From NCBI GenBank assembly GCA_964569055.1, contig CAZMSZ010000007.1:1-48111 (forward strand): DNA of 48,111 bases, given 5' to 3'. Made by a program: the position numbers and the translations under genes. The notes beneath the pieces were generated by a model. The model did not search any database. It was not told where the DNA came from and was given only the letters and a program-made list of their open reading frames with translations. The stretch comes from JAWLGW01 sp964569055. GTDB taxonomy: Bacteria; Planctomycetota; J058. Positions 1 to 9,213 of this stretch are shown here, in pieces (position 1 is the stretch's first letter; each line of letters opens with the position of its first letter).

Positions 1-122
1 CCCGACAAACCCCCAACCCCCACCCCGCGCCCCCCGCGGGCACCCCGCCCCGGCGGGGCCGCGCTGGCGCTGGCGCTCGGCGGCGGCGCGCGGGGCTGTA
101 GTGTGGCGGCGCGAGGTCCTCC
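1..122. repeat. C-rich left edge sharing a motif with the right edge
   Basis: This stretch before the first gene is strongly C-rich on the plus strand. Read outward on the minus strand, it ends in GGGGGTTGGGGGTTTGT and four more bases. The same GGGGGTTTGT string points outward at the extreme right end of the window. A short CCCCG/CGGGG hairpin lies near 43-58. I see no gene here. Confidence 0.4.
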
Positions 123-785
123 ATGCCGCACGCTCGTTCGCTCCGCCTCGCCGCGCTCGTCGCGGCGCTGCAGCTCACCGGCGCTCTGTCGGGTTGCCAG
201 GCTCCAGGCGCCGAGGAGCCCGCGCCGCGCGGGGCCACGCTGTTCGTGATCCGTCACGCGCAGGCGCTCAAGAACGTGGCGCACCCGCCCGACACACCGC
301 CCGAGCAGCTCGACGCGCTCACGCCCACGGGCGAGGCCCAGGCGCGCGCGCTCGGGGCGGCGCTGCGCGGTCGTGGGGTCACGCGCCTGCTCACCTCTCC
401 GGCCAGGCGCGCCCGCGAGACGGCGGCGCTGGTGGGGGCGGCCCTCGGGCTCGAGGCCGAGGTGGCCCCGGGGTTGGCCCAGCTGGCGCGAGGCGGCGCG
501 GCGGGTCCGAGCGGGCCGAGCATGATGGCGGCCGCCGACGGCGGCGAGCCCCTCGCCGAGGGCGTCGCGCGCGCGCTCGCGGCGATCGAGCCCGCGCTCC
601 AGGCGGGCGAGGGCGTGGTCGTCGTCACCCACGGCGACATCGCGGCGGGCCTGATCGGGCACGCCGCCGGGACCCCGCTCGCCGAGAGCTGGCCCAAGCA
701 CGAGCCGCCGACGGGCTCGGTGAGCGAGCTGGTGCGCGAAGGCGAGACCTGGCGCGTGGGGCCGCTGGGGGTCTCGCCGCGCTGA
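123..785 (+). CDS. Histidine phosphatase (phosphoglycerate mutase-like) lipoprotein
   Basis: This 220-residue protein starts with a lipoprotein signal peptide; the lipobox is L22-S-G-C25. After export it should be anchored to a membrane. The histidine-phosphatase core begins at VIRHAQ, where R44-H45 is the usual phospho-accepting pair (RHA rather than RHG). The second conserved histidine is in VVTHGD near residue 169. The family removes phosphate from small molecules or proteins; the substrate here cannot be told. The ATG at 123 follows a purine-rich GAGG. The next gene starts 28 bases downstream but appears to have its own -10 element. Confidence 0.82.
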   Translation: MPHARSLRLAALVAALQLTGALSGCQAPGAEEPAPRGATLFVIRHAQALKNVAHPPDTPPEQLDALTPTGEAQARALGAALRGRGVTRLLTSPARRARETAALVGAALGLEAEVAPGLAQLARGGAAGPSGPSMMAAADGGEPLAEGVARALAAIEPALQAGEGVVVVTHGDIAAGLIGHAAGTPLAESWPKHEPPTGSVSELVREGETWRVGPLGVSPR

Positions 786-800
786 TCGGCGCCAGCCCGT

Positions 801-806
801 TACGAT
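801..806 (+). promoter_or_regulatory. Candidate -10 element (TACGAT) for a leaderless transcript
   Basis: TACGAT lies 7 bases before the GTG start of the next gene, with no Shine-Dalgarno sequence between. A -10 box at this distance would put the transcription start on or next to the start codon. No good -35 box is visible. The same arrangement recurs before the genes at 38575, 40036 and 47906. Confidence 0.45.
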
Positions 807-813
807 CGGAGCG

Positions 814-1518
814 GTGAACTACCTCGCCCACGCCTGGGTCCTCCCCGAGCTGGTGCCCGAGCTCGTGCTGGGTGCCGCGTTGCCCGACCTCCTGGGCGCG
901 CTCGACCGCCGCGGGCCGCGCGCCACCCTCGAAGGCGCGGAGCGGCTCGCGGCCGAGGGAGCGCACGAGCTCGCGCGCGGAGTGCGGGCGCACCTCGTCG
1001 CCGACGCCTGCTTCCACCAGCTGCCGGCGTTCACGGCCGGACGGGCCGCGCTGGCGCCCCTGGCCGCCGGCCTCGCGCAGGAAGGCGCGCGGGTGCGCGG
1101 CTTCTTCCTCACCCACCTGCTGCTGGAGATGCTCCTCGACGCCGAGCTGCTGGCGCGGGAGCCCGACCTGGGCGCCGCCTTCTACGAGGCCCTGGCGCGG
1201 GCGGACCGTGAAGCGGCGGCGCGCGCCGCCGCGAGCGCGCTGGGCGCGCCGCGCGACCAGGCGGCCTTCGCGCGCGGCGCCGAGCGGTTCGTGCAGGCGC
1301 GCTTCCTGCTCGACTACGTCGACGACGAGGCGCTCGCGGCGCGGCTGGAGCAGGTGCTCGGGCGCGCCCGGCAGACGCTCCCGCGCGCGGCGCGCGTCCG
1401 CCTGGTCGCGGGCCTGCCGGCGGCGCGGGCGGAGGTGCGCGCCCTGCTCCCCGCCCTCGTCGAGCGGCCGCGCGCGGCGGTCGCGCGCGCGCTCGCCGGC
1501 GTGAGGGGGGCGTGCTGA
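814..1518 (+). CDS. AcpH/DUF479-like protein (acyl-carrier-protein phosphodiesterase family)
   Basis: This 234-residue, mostly helical protein begins MNYLAHA and carries a His/Asp-rich stretch, HLVADACFHQ, around residues 62-71. Both resemble the ACP phosphodiesterase (AcpH) family, which removes phosphopantetheine from acyl carrier protein. The N-terminal match is the main support and the rest is Ala/Leu-rich, so the function is a family-level guess. The start is GTG, without a Shine-Dalgarno sequence but with TACGAT 7 bases upstream. Its stop overlaps the start of the kinase gene by 7 bases, suggesting translational coupling. Confidence 0.6.
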   Translation: MNYLAHAWVLPELVPELVLGAALPDLLGALDRRGPRATLEGAERLAAEGAHELARGVRAHLVADACFHQLPAFTAGRAALAPLAAGLAQEGARVRGFFLTHLLLEMLLDAELLAREPDLGAAFYEALARADREAAARAAASALGAPRDQAAFARGAERFVQARFLLDYVDDEALAARLEQVLGRARQTLPRAARVRLVAGLPAARAEVRALLPALVERPRAAVARALAGVRGAC

Positions 1519-3548
1519 GCCCGGCGCCGCCCGCCCCGCCGGGGTACCAGCTCGAGCAGGAGCTCGGGCGCGGCGGCATGGGCGTCGTGTATCGCGCGCT
1601 CCACCTCCCGACCGGGGCCGCGCGCGCCGTCAAGCTCATGATCGGCCCGATCGAGCTCGAGGCGCTCGAGCGGCTGCGCCGCGAGGGCGCGGCGCTGGCG
1701 CGCGTGGGCGGCGCGGGGCTGGTGCCCGTGCACGAGGCGGGCGAGCACGCGGGGCGCGCCTACCTCGTGCTCGGCCTGATGGAGGGCGGCTCCCTGCGCG
1801 AGCGGCTGCGCGCGGGCGGCCGCTTCCGCTGGGAGGAGGCGGCCGCGCTGCTCGCGCCGCTGGCGCGGGCCCTGGCGCGCTGCCACGCGGCGGGGCTCGT
1901 CCACCGCGACCTCAAGCCCGACAACGTGCTGTTCGATGCGGAGGGACGCCCGCACCTGGCGGACTTCGGCTGCGTGCGCGACCTCGGCCTGACCAGCCTC
2001 ACGGCGAGCGGCATGACGCTGGGGACGCTGATCTACATGGCGCCCGAGCAGCTCGACCGCTCGCGCGTGGAGCCGCCGGCCGACGTGTACTCGCTCGGCG
2101 TGATCCTGCACGAGCTGGTGGCCGGCGCGCCGCCGATCGACGGCTCGCTCACGCCGTTCGCGCTGATGCGCGAGAAGGTCGCGCCGACCCGCCCCCGCGC
2201 CCGGCTCGACGCGCTGGCGGGGGCGCCGCCCGCGCTCGACGACCTGGTCGATCGCGCCATGGCATACGAGCCCGCCGCCCGCCCCGACGCCACGGCGTTC
2301 GCGAGCGCGCTCGAGGCGCTGGTCTCGGGCGAGAGCCTGCCGGCGGTGAACAGGCCGCCGCGCCGACGGCGTGGGATCGCCCTCGCGGCGGGCGCGGGCG
2401 CGCTGCTGGCAGGAGCGCTGGCGCTCGGCGTCGGACGCGGGGCATGGGACGCGGGCGACCTCGGCGCCACCGAGGGTGGCTCGGCCGAGTCGGCGTCGCA
2501 GGTCGGACCCGCTCGCCCGCGGCGTTCGACGCGGGTGCCGCCGCGCTCCGGCCCCGAGGGCGCTGCGGTCAAGGAGCTGACGCACGAGCTGTGGGGCAAG
2601 GAGCCGCTCGAAGACCTCGCCTCGCTCGTCGAGCGAGCGAAGGCCGAGGCCCGGCGGGGCGCGCCGGCCGAGGCCCTGAGGAGGCTCCGGGGCGCCGCGC
2701 GCGAGCGGTTCGAGAACGCGGTCGAGATCGACCTCGAAGCCCCGGGGCCCGACCTCGAGCGAGCTGCCGACGACGCGCTCCGCGCGCTCCTGCTCGTGCA
2801 CTGGATCGGGCAATACCTCGAACAGGAGCCGCCCGACCTCGAGCTCGAGCGCCTGACCAAGCTGCTCGAGGAAGTCCCCCGCGGGCCGGACCATCCCGTC
2901 TCGCTCGCGACGCTCGAGCGGGTGAGGCAGGTCGTCAGCGCCTATCGCCCCGGCCACATGGTCAACACGGTGGCGGACATCGCCGAGAACGCCGCCAACG
3001 CCGGTCACGTGGAGAGTGCGGCCGCGGCGCTGTCGGAGGCGATCGAGGTCAACGGCGACGAGCCCAAGCCACGAATCAAGCTGGGCGTGTTGCTGACGAA
3101 GCAGGCGCTCGGGGGCGAGGTCGACGCGCGATTCCAGCAGGCCGCCGAGGTGCTCGACGGGGCGCTCGCGCTGGCGCGGACGAAGTCCGAGCACGAGATG
3201 TCCACGATGGTGCTGGCTCGCGCCGCGCTCTACGCCCAGGCCGGCGACGCCGAGCGCGGGCTCGCGCTGCTCGATGCGGAGGAGCGCGTGCGGGCGGTTC
3301 AGGAGGCGCTCGAGCGAGTCCCAGGCACGAAGGCCGCCGCCCTGGCGTTGAGGGCGCGTCTCGAGCTGCTGCGCGGCGAGGTCGCGGCGGCAGCTCGCGC
3401 GCTGCGTGACGGCGCCGCGCTCGAGGGGCTCGACCCCGGGCAAGCCGCGCGCCTGGCCTCCCTGGCGGAGCGCTGCGAGGGGAGCGCGACGCCGGCGGAG
3501 CTGAAGGAGGTCGCGGCCGAGCTGGCCCGTTGGCCCCTGCCGCTCTGA
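1512..3548 (+). CDS. Transmembrane Ser/Thr protein kinase with helical-repeat ectodomain
   Basis: This 678-residue protein is a Hanks-type kinase with all core motifs: the glycine loop GRGGMG (residues 19-24), K41 in AVKL, the catalytic H131-R-D133 with KPDN, D151-F-G, and the GTLIYMAPEQ segment. One membrane helix (about 289-308) follows an arginine-rich stretch. The C-terminal half, some 370 residues, would be outside the cytoplasm. It is helical and repeat-like, resembling TPR-type scaffolds, though I cannot assign a family. The design is that of a sensor kinase whose outer domain controls phosphorylation inside. GTG start, overlapping the preceding gene by 7 bases. Confidence 0.88.
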   Translation: MLSPAPPAPPGYQLEQELGRGGMGVVYRALHLPTGAARAVKLMIGPIELEALERLRREGAALARVGGAGLVPVHEAGEHAGRAYLVLGLMEGGSLRERLRAGGRFRWEEAAALLAPLARALARCHAAGLVHRDLKPDNVLFDAEGRPHLADFGCVRDLGLTSLTASGMTLGTLIYMAPEQLDRSRVEPPADVYSLGVILHELVAGAPPIDGSLTPFALMREKVAPTRPRARLDALAGAPPALDDLVDRAMAYEPAARPDATAFASALEALVSGESLPAVNRPPRRRRGIALAAGAGALLAGALALGVGRGAWDAGDLGATEGGSAESASQVGPARPRRSTRVPPRSGPEGAAVKELTHELWGKEPLEDLASLVERAKAEARRGAPAEALRRLRGAARERFENAVEIDLEAPGPDLERAADDALRALLLVHWIGQYLEQEPPDLELERLTKLLEEVPRGPDHPVSLATLERVRQVVSAYRPGHMVNTVADIAENAANAGHVESAAAALSEAIEVNGDEPKPRIKLGVLLTKQALGGEVDARFQQAAEVLDGALALARTKSEHEMSTMVLARAALYAQAGDAERGLALLDAEERVRAVQEALERVPGTKAAALALRARLELLRGEVAAAARALRDGAALEGLDPGQAARLASLAERCEGSATPAELKEVAAELARWPLPL

Positions 3549-3644
3549 CCCAAGCCGAGACGCGCCAATCAACTCCGAGGCGGGCGTGTATCGGGGTCCC
3601 TCCCGCGCAGTCACTTCTTGCGAGGGAAGGAGAGACCCCCACCC

Positions 3645-4442
3645 ATGAAGCACCCTGCGCTGGCGTTGATCGCCTCGTTCGCCCTGATCACCCCCGTGTT
3701 CGCCCAGGACCCGACCCCACCGGCCCCCGAGGGCGGGACCGAGGGGCGCGGCGAGCGCGGCGAGCGTCGCGGGCGCGCCGGTCGGTTCGGCGGCATGGGC
3801 GGCATGATGCTCGAGCGCCTGACCGAGGAGCTCGGGCTGAGCGCGGAGCAGGCGGAGCAGGCTCGCGCGTTCGCGGACGAGATGAGCGCCAAGATGCGCG
3901 AGGCGTTCCAGTCGGGCGACCGCGAGGGCATGCGCGAGCGGATGCGGGCCCTGAGCGACGAAATGTACGGCAAGCTCGACGCGATCCTGACCCCCGAGCA
4001 GCGCGAGAAGGCCAAGGCGCTCCGCGAGCAGATGGAGACGCGCCGCGGTCAGCGCGGCCAGCGCGGCGGGTTCGGCCGGGGCGAGCGCGGCGGCTTCGGC
4101 CGGCGCGCGCGCGGCGAGCGCGGCGGCGCGCGCCTGCGGGCCCAGGCCCTCGAGGCGCTCGCGCTCGGCGCCGAGGAGGCCGCGGTGATCACCCCGCTGC
4201 TCGACGCCGCGCTGCAGCGCCGCGAGGCCGCGGCGAGCGAGGCGGAGGCCCAGCGCCGCGCGCTGCTCGAGAAGCTGGCTCAGGCCCAGGGCGACGACGA
4301 GGCCGCGGTGGCGCTGCTGGAGGCGTTCCGCGCCGAGCGCGCCACGGCCCGCGCGGCGACCGCGCAGGTCCAAGACCAGCTCCGCGAGGTGCTCACCGTC
4401 GAGCAGGAGGCCAAGCTGGTCGCCCTGGGGGTCCTCGAGTAA
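3645..4442 (+). CDS. Spy/CpxP-like periplasmic protein (LTxxQ repeats)
   Basis: A signal peptide (about residues 1-21, ending PVFAQ) is followed by a 244-residue, highly charged helical protein. Segments such as LSAEQ, LTPEQ and LTVEQ match the LTxxQ signature of the Spy/CpxP family of periplasmic chaperones and metal-stress proteins. A middle linker near residues 135-165 is rich in Arg and Gly. I chose the ATG at 3645 because the signal peptide starts there and a GGAAGGAGAG ribosome site lies upstream; an in-frame TTG at 3618 would put charged residues in front. It sits downstream of the kinase, 96 bases away. Confidence 0.7.
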   Translation: MKHPALALIASFALITPVFAQDPTPPAPEGGTEGRGERGERRGRAGRFGGMGGMMLERLTEELGLSAEQAEQARAFADEMSAKMREAFQSGDREGMRERMRALSDEMYGKLDAILTPEQREKAKALREQMETRRGQRGQRGGFGRGERGGFGRRARGERGGARLRAQALEALALGAEEAAVITPLLDAALQRREAAASEAEAQRRALLEKLAQAQGDDEAAVALLEAFRAERATARAATAQVQDQLREVLTVEQEAKLVALGVLE

Positions 4443-4469
4443 CGAACACACGCGCTTCCCTGGCGCGCG

Positions 4470-4505
4470 GGCCTCGCCGCACCGGGCGGCGAGGCCTCGT
4501 TCTGT
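4470..4505 (+). terminator. Hairpin terminator after the Spy-like gene
   Basis: A perfect 10-bp stem, GGCCTCGCCG at 4470-4479 with CGGCGAGGCC at 4487-4496, encloses a 7-base loop. It is followed by TCGTTCTGT, a weak T-tract. It lies 28 bases after the stop codon. Confidence 0.6.
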
Positions 4506-4548
4506 ACGGGCGGGAACCCAGCCTCTCCGGAGCGCGTGAGAGCGTGAC

Positions 4549-4673
4549 GTGAACGCGCGCGCTCGACCCTGGCGCCTCGCGGTCGCGGCGGCGCTGCTGC
4601 TCGCGCAGGTCCTCGCGAGCGGCGAGGAGGCGCTGGTCGAGCACGCCGCGGTGAGCGCCGCCCTCCTCGGCGC
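4549..4673 (+). CDS. Secreted or membrane protein fragment, cut by an assembly gap
   Basis: Only the first 41 residues are visible, from a GTG at 4549 to the gap. They comprise a basic start (ARARPWR), a hydrophobic segment (LAVAAALLLAQVLA) and SGEEALVEHAAV, so this looks like a signal peptide or signal anchor. I recognise no family. The gap is 100 N by convention, so its true length and the reading frame beyond it are unknown. After the gap, one frame reads 12 codons to a stop at 4812, but it need not be the same gene. Confidence 0.5.
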
Positions 4674-4773
4674 NNNNNNNNNNNNNNNNNNNNNNNNNNN
4701 NNNNNNNNNNNNNNNNNNNNNNNNNNNNNNNNNNNNNNNNNNNNNNNNNNNNNNNNNNNNNNNNNNNNNNNNN
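4674..4773. other. Scaffold gap (100 N)
   Basis: A run of exactly 100 N. The placeholder length says nothing about the true gap size. It interrupts the gene starting at 4549. Confidence 0.97.
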
Positions 4774-4845
4774 ATGGCCGGCGCCCGTTCTCGATCCGCG
4801 GACCCCCTGTAGACTGCGAACCGAGCGCCGGAGGCTCTGTTTCGC

Positions 4846-5736
4846 ATGTTCGCAGGCGCCCCCTTCCCTTTCCCCACGCGCGCGGCCGACAGCCACAAGG
4901 GCACGTTCGGCCACGTGCTCGTGATCGCCGGGAGCCCGGGCATGTCTGGCGCCGCGTTCCTGGCGGGGAAGAGCGCGCTGCGGACGGGGGCGGGGCTGGT
5001 CACGATCGCCTGCCCCGAGTCGATCCACTCGGTGCTGGAGATCAAGACGACCTGCGTCATGACCCGCCCGCTCCCGACCACCGGCTCGGGCGCCCTCGGG
5101 CGGGCGGCGCTCGAGCCGCTGCGCGCGCTGATCGGCGGCAAGGCGGCCGTCGCGCTCGGGCCGGGCCTGGGGCGCGACCCCGAGACCGTCCAGCTCGTGC
5201 GCGACCTGCTCGCCGACTGGCCGGAGGAGGCGCCGCCGGCGGTGGTCGACGCCGACGGGCTCAACGCGTGCGAAGGCCGGGCCGAGGCGCTCGCCGCGCT
5301 GGAGGCGCGGGGCGTGCTCACGCCCCACCCCGGCGAGCTGCGCCGCCTGTGCGGGCCCGACGCCGACCTCGCCGGCGACCGCGAGGGAACGCTCGCCCGG
5401 TTCGTGGCCCGAGTGGGCGTGCTCACGCTCCTCAAGGGGCACCACACCCTGGTCGAGGCGCCCGCGGGCGAGGCCGGCGGCGAGCCGCGCCGCTACCGCA
5501 ACCTGACCGGCAACCCCGGCATGGCCTCGGGCGGCACGGGCGACGTGCTGACCGGGGTCATCGCGGGCCTGCTCGCCCAGGGGCTGCCCCCGTTCGAGGC
5601 GGCCTGTCTGGGCGCCTGGCTGCATGGGCGCGCCGGCGACATCGCCGCCCGCACGCGCGGCCTCGCGCCGCTGATCGCGACCGACCTGCTCGACGGGCTG
5701 TGCGAGGCGATCCGGGCGGTGGAGGTGGGCTCGTGA
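4846..5736 (+). CDS. nnrD: ADP-dependent NAD(P)H-hydrate dehydratase
   Basis: This protein of 296 residues is in the ribokinase-like fold family that dehydrates NADHX/NADPHX back to NAD(P)H using ADP. Diagnostic motifs are HKGTFGHVLVIAGS (about residues 17-30), GPGLGRD (about 105-111), DADGLNA, TPHPGEL and the C-terminal NPGMASGGTGDVLTG, with its anion-hole glycines and catalytic Asp. The NnrE epimerase domain often fused at the N-terminus is absent, so this is the stand-alone dehydratase form. ATG start with CGGAGG 11 bases upstream. Its stop overlaps the Lon-like gene by 4 bases (GTGA). Confidence 0.9.
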   Translation: MFAGAPFPFPTRAADSHKGTFGHVLVIAGSPGMSGAAFLAGKSALRTGAGLVTIACPESIHSVLEIKTTCVMTRPLPTTGSGALGRAALEPLRALIGGKAAVALGPGLGRDPETVQLVRDLLADWPEEAPPAVVDADGLNACEGRAEALAALEARGVLTPHPGELRRLCGPDADLAGDREGTLARFVARVGVLTLLKGHHTLVEAPAGEAGGEPRRYRNLTGNPGMASGGTGDVLTGVIAGLLAQGLPPFEAACLGAWLHGRAGDIAARTRGLAPLIATDLLDGLCEAIRAVEVGS

Positions 5737-8273
5737 GCCGGGCGCGCACGCGCGGTGTGCCCCGCGGCGGCGGTCGCGCGGGGATCCAGTGGTCCGCCGG
5801 CGTGCGGCGCATCTCGCCCAGCGAGCTGACCTGGGTGTGCGACCCCCAGCTCCTCGCGGGCGTGATCGCCGAGGAGGCGCGGCTCGCGCGCGAGGAGGCG
5901 GCGGCCACCCCCGCGGCGCGCGCGCGCATGCAGGACCGGGCCCGGCTCAACGATCGGCCCAGCGTGTCGCTCCCCGAGCTGGTCGGCCAGGAGCGCGCGA
6001 TCGAGGCGATCGCCACCGGCCTCAGCACCGAGGCGCCCGGGTTCCACGTGTTCGTGTGCGGGCCGCGCGGGAGCGGGCGGCAGGCGCTGGTCCAGGCCGC
6101 GCTGCAGGTCTACACCCCGCCGCTGCCGCGCCCGCGCGACCGCGTCTACGTGGCCAACTTCCAGCACCCCGAGAGCCCGCGCCTGCTCACGCTCCCGCGC
6201 GGCAAGGGGCGCCGCTTCCGCCGCGACGTGGACCACATGCTGACCGCGCTGCGGCGGGCGATCGGCTCGGCGCTCGCGACCGAGCAGCACGTGGCGCGCA
6301 GCGACCGCCTGCGCCGCCGCACCGACCACGCCGCCTCGCGCGTGATCGACGACCTCGCCGCCGAGCTGCGCGGCAAGGGTCTGATCGTGGGGCCGATCCC
6401 CGAGGGGTTCGGCACGCCCGAGCTCAAGGTCGACGTGGGCGAGCCCGAGCCGCTCCCCAAGAAGGTGGTCGAGCGGCGGCTCGGCGACGGCGAGCTCAAG
6501 CGCACGCGCGCCCTGACCCGGCGGCTCGCCCTCTACGACCGCGCCCTCGAGCGGCTCGAGCTGGCGGCCGGCGAGGCGCGCGCCGCCGCGCGCAAGGGGG
6601 CGCTGGCGCTGCGGCGGCTCGACGCGCGGGTCGCGCGCGGGCTGGCGCAGGGCTTCACCGACGACCTCGCGCGCGCCTACCCCACCAAGCCCGTCCGCCG
6701 CTGGCTCGACTCGCTGCTCGAGGAGATCGGCGACCGGGTCGAGCTGTTCGTGGACCGCGACGAGGACCCAAGCGAGGAGCGGCGGGGCGACCACGACGTG
6801 CTCGAGCCGTTCCGCGCCAACCTGTTCGTCGACAGCAAGGAGCGGCCGGTCCCGCCGGTGATCTACGAGCCGCACCCGACCTACGCCAACCTGTTCGGCG
6901 CGGTCGACCAGGCCGAGAACATGCCCGACCACCTGCGCCTGCGCGCGGGCGCGCTGCACCGCGCCAACGGCGGGGTGATCGTGGTCGACGCCTTCGAGCT
7001 GATGCACGACCGCGCCGCCTGGAGCGCGCTCAAGCGCACGGTGAAGTCGGGCTGGATGGAGGTCCCGCGCGGCGGCGGCAGCTCGGGCGGGGGGCTGCGC
7101 CCCGAGCCGATCCGCACCGCCTTCAAGCTCGTCGCGATCGGCAGCGAGGAGCTCTACGACGGCATGTACGCCTACGACCCCGACTTCGCGGCCGTGTTCA
7201 AGATCAAGGTCCAGGTCGAGGAGGTGCTCCCCCGGAGCGAGGCGAACATCGAGGCCATGGGGGCGGCGCTGCTCAGGATCGCGCGGCGCGCGGGGCTGCG
7301 CGCCCCCGACGCCGGCGCGCTGGCGCGCCTGCTCGAGCACTCGGCCCGCCTCGCCGGGCGCAACGACCGCCTCGCCCCGTGGTTCTCGGACCTGCTCGAC
7401 GTGCTGCAGGAGGCCGACCGGATCGCCATGGACGGCGGGCGCCGGGAGGTGCGGGCGGCCGACGTGGAGCGCGCGCTCCGTCAGCGCCGCTGCCGGCACG
7501 ACCTCTCCGAGCGCGAGAGCCAGGAGATGCTCGACGACGGGATCGTGCTGCTCGACACCGACGGGCAGCGCCCGGGCGTGGTCAACGCGCTGGTGGTCTA
7601 CGACGAGGGCGCCCACGTCTACTCGCGCCCGACCCGCGTCACCGCGGCCGTGGGCGTGGGCCGCCGCGGCGTGGTCGACCTCGAGCGCGAGGCCAGCTTC
7701 TCGGGCGACTCGCACCACAAGGGCATGGAGATCGTGGCGAGCCTGCTGCGCGAACGCTACGCCCAGGACAAGCCGCTGTGCCTCACCGCCACGCTGTGCT
7801 TCGAGCAGTCCTACTCGCTGGTCGACGGCGACAGCGCCAGCCTGGCCGAGGTGCTGGCCCTGTTCTCCGCGCTGGCCGAGCTCCCGCTCGACCAGGGCTG
7901 GGGCGTGACCGGCTCGCTCAACCAGAAGGGGGAGGTCCAGGCGATCGGCGACGTGACGGCCAAGGTCGAGGGCTTCTACGACGCCTGCATCGCGCGCGGC
8001 CTGACGGGCCGCCAGGGGGTGATCATTCCCGAGGCCAACGTCCGCGACCTCATGCTCCGGGCCGACGTGGTCCGCGCGGTCGAGAAGGGCCGGTTCCACG
8101 TGGCCGCCGTCCGCACCGTCGACGACGCCATCGACCTGGTGTTCGGGCTCCCGGCGGGCACCCGCCGGCGCGCGCTGGCGCCGTTCCCCGAGGGCAGCGT
8201 CAACGCGCGGGTCGACGCCAAGCTGCTGGCGTACGCCGAGGCCTCCCGCCGGTTCTACTCCGGCTCGGACTGA
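5733..8273 (+). CDS. Lon-like AAA+ protease (COG1067 type)
   Basis: This 846-residue protein has an ATPase domain with a variant P-loop, GPRGSGRQ (residues 110-117), in which the usual Lys is Arg. The Walker B motif is GVIVVDA. The C-terminal Lon protease domain has S701 in GDSAS and K744 in VTAKVEG; their spacing of 43 residues equals that of the Ser/Lys dyad of E. coli Lon. The long helical insertion between P-loop and Walker B is typical of the COG1067 Lon-like family rather than classical LonA. Start is the GTG overlapping the nnrD stop. It probably degrades cytoplasmic proteins; whether it hydrolyses ATP normally is open. Confidence 0.85.
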   Translation: MSRARTRGVPRGGGRAGIQWSAGVRRISPSELTWVCDPQLLAGVIAEEARLAREEAAATPAARARMQDRARLNDRPSVSLPELVGQERAIEAIATGLSTEAPGFHVFVCGPRGSGRQALVQAALQVYTPPLPRPRDRVYVANFQHPESPRLLTLPRGKGRRFRRDVDHMLTALRRAIGSALATEQHVARSDRLRRRTDHAASRVIDDLAAELRGKGLIVGPIPEGFGTPELKVDVGEPEPLPKKVVERRLGDGELKRTRALTRRLALYDRALERLELAAGEARAAARKGALALRRLDARVARGLAQGFTDDLARAYPTKPVRRWLDSLLEEIGDRVELFVDRDEDPSEERRGDHDVLEPFRANLFVDSKERPVPPVIYEPHPTYANLFGAVDQAENMPDHLRLRAGALHRANGGVIVVDAFELMHDRAAWSALKRTVKSGWMEVPRGGGSSGGGLRPEPIRTAFKLVAIGSEELYDGMYAYDPDFAAVFKIKVQVEEVLPRSEANIEAMGAALLRIARRAGLRAPDAGALARLLEHSARLAGRNDRLAPWFSDLLDVLQEADRIAMDGGRREVRAADVERALRQRRCRHDLSERESQEMLDDGIVLLDTDGQRPGVVNALVVYDEGAHVYSRPTRVTAAVGVGRRGVVDLEREASFSGDSHHKGMEIVASLLRERYAQDKPLCLTATLCFEQSYSLVDGDSASLAEVLALFSALAELPLDQGWGVTGSLNQKGEVQAIGDVTAKVEGFYDACIARGLTGRQGVIIPEANVRDLMLRADVVRAVEKGRFHVAAVRTVDDAIDLVFGLPAGTRRRALAPFPEGSVNARVDAKLLAYAEASRRFYSGSD

Positions 8274-8275
8274 TC

Positions 8276-8296
8276 GGCGGGCGCCGACCGCCCGCC
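8276..8296 (+). terminator. Hairpin directly after the Lon-like gene
   Basis: An 8-bp stem, GGCGGGCG at 8276-8283 with CGCCCGCC at 8289-8296, has a 5-base loop. It starts 3 bases after the stop codon. There is no T-tract, so termination is plausible but not certain. Confidence 0.42.
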
Positions 8297-8363
8297 CAAG
8301 TCCAACGCGGCGCGCGGGATCCGGTGCGACACATTGCCGCAGCCCTCCCGCTCGCGCCCGGCC

Positions 8364-8485
8364 TACGATCGGTCGCCAATGAGGCGGCTCGTGGACGTCC
8401 TCGGTCCGAGAGGTCCGGCGGCCCGTGAAGGGCTCCGGTGCCTGTCCCGCTGGGGGTTGCGAGCGATGGCGCACAGCGCTACAAA
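8364..8485 (+). promoter_or_regulatory. Promoter region of the act/cox operon
   Basis: The best match is TTGCGA (8457-8462), a 17-base spacer and TACAAA (8480-8485), about 57 bases before the actA start. A second -10-like TACGAT lies at 8364-8369. It is followed 9 bases later by an ATG (8379) opening a 46-codon reading frame, which could be a leader peptide or chance. The rest of the 268-base interval shows no other gene. Confidence 0.4.
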
Positions 8486-8541
8486 CTTCGGCCTTTGCCA
8501 GGCTCGCGGCCTCGGCTGACTTCCCGACGGGTGGTGCACCG

Positions 8542-9200
<659 letters not shown>

Positions 9201-9213
<13 letters not shown>

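Noticed and set aside
1314..5447. Very long open frame on the minus strand
   Set aside because: It is opposite several well-supported plus-strand genes, crosses the N gap and has Arg/Ala/Pro-rich composition. High G+C makes such frames common.
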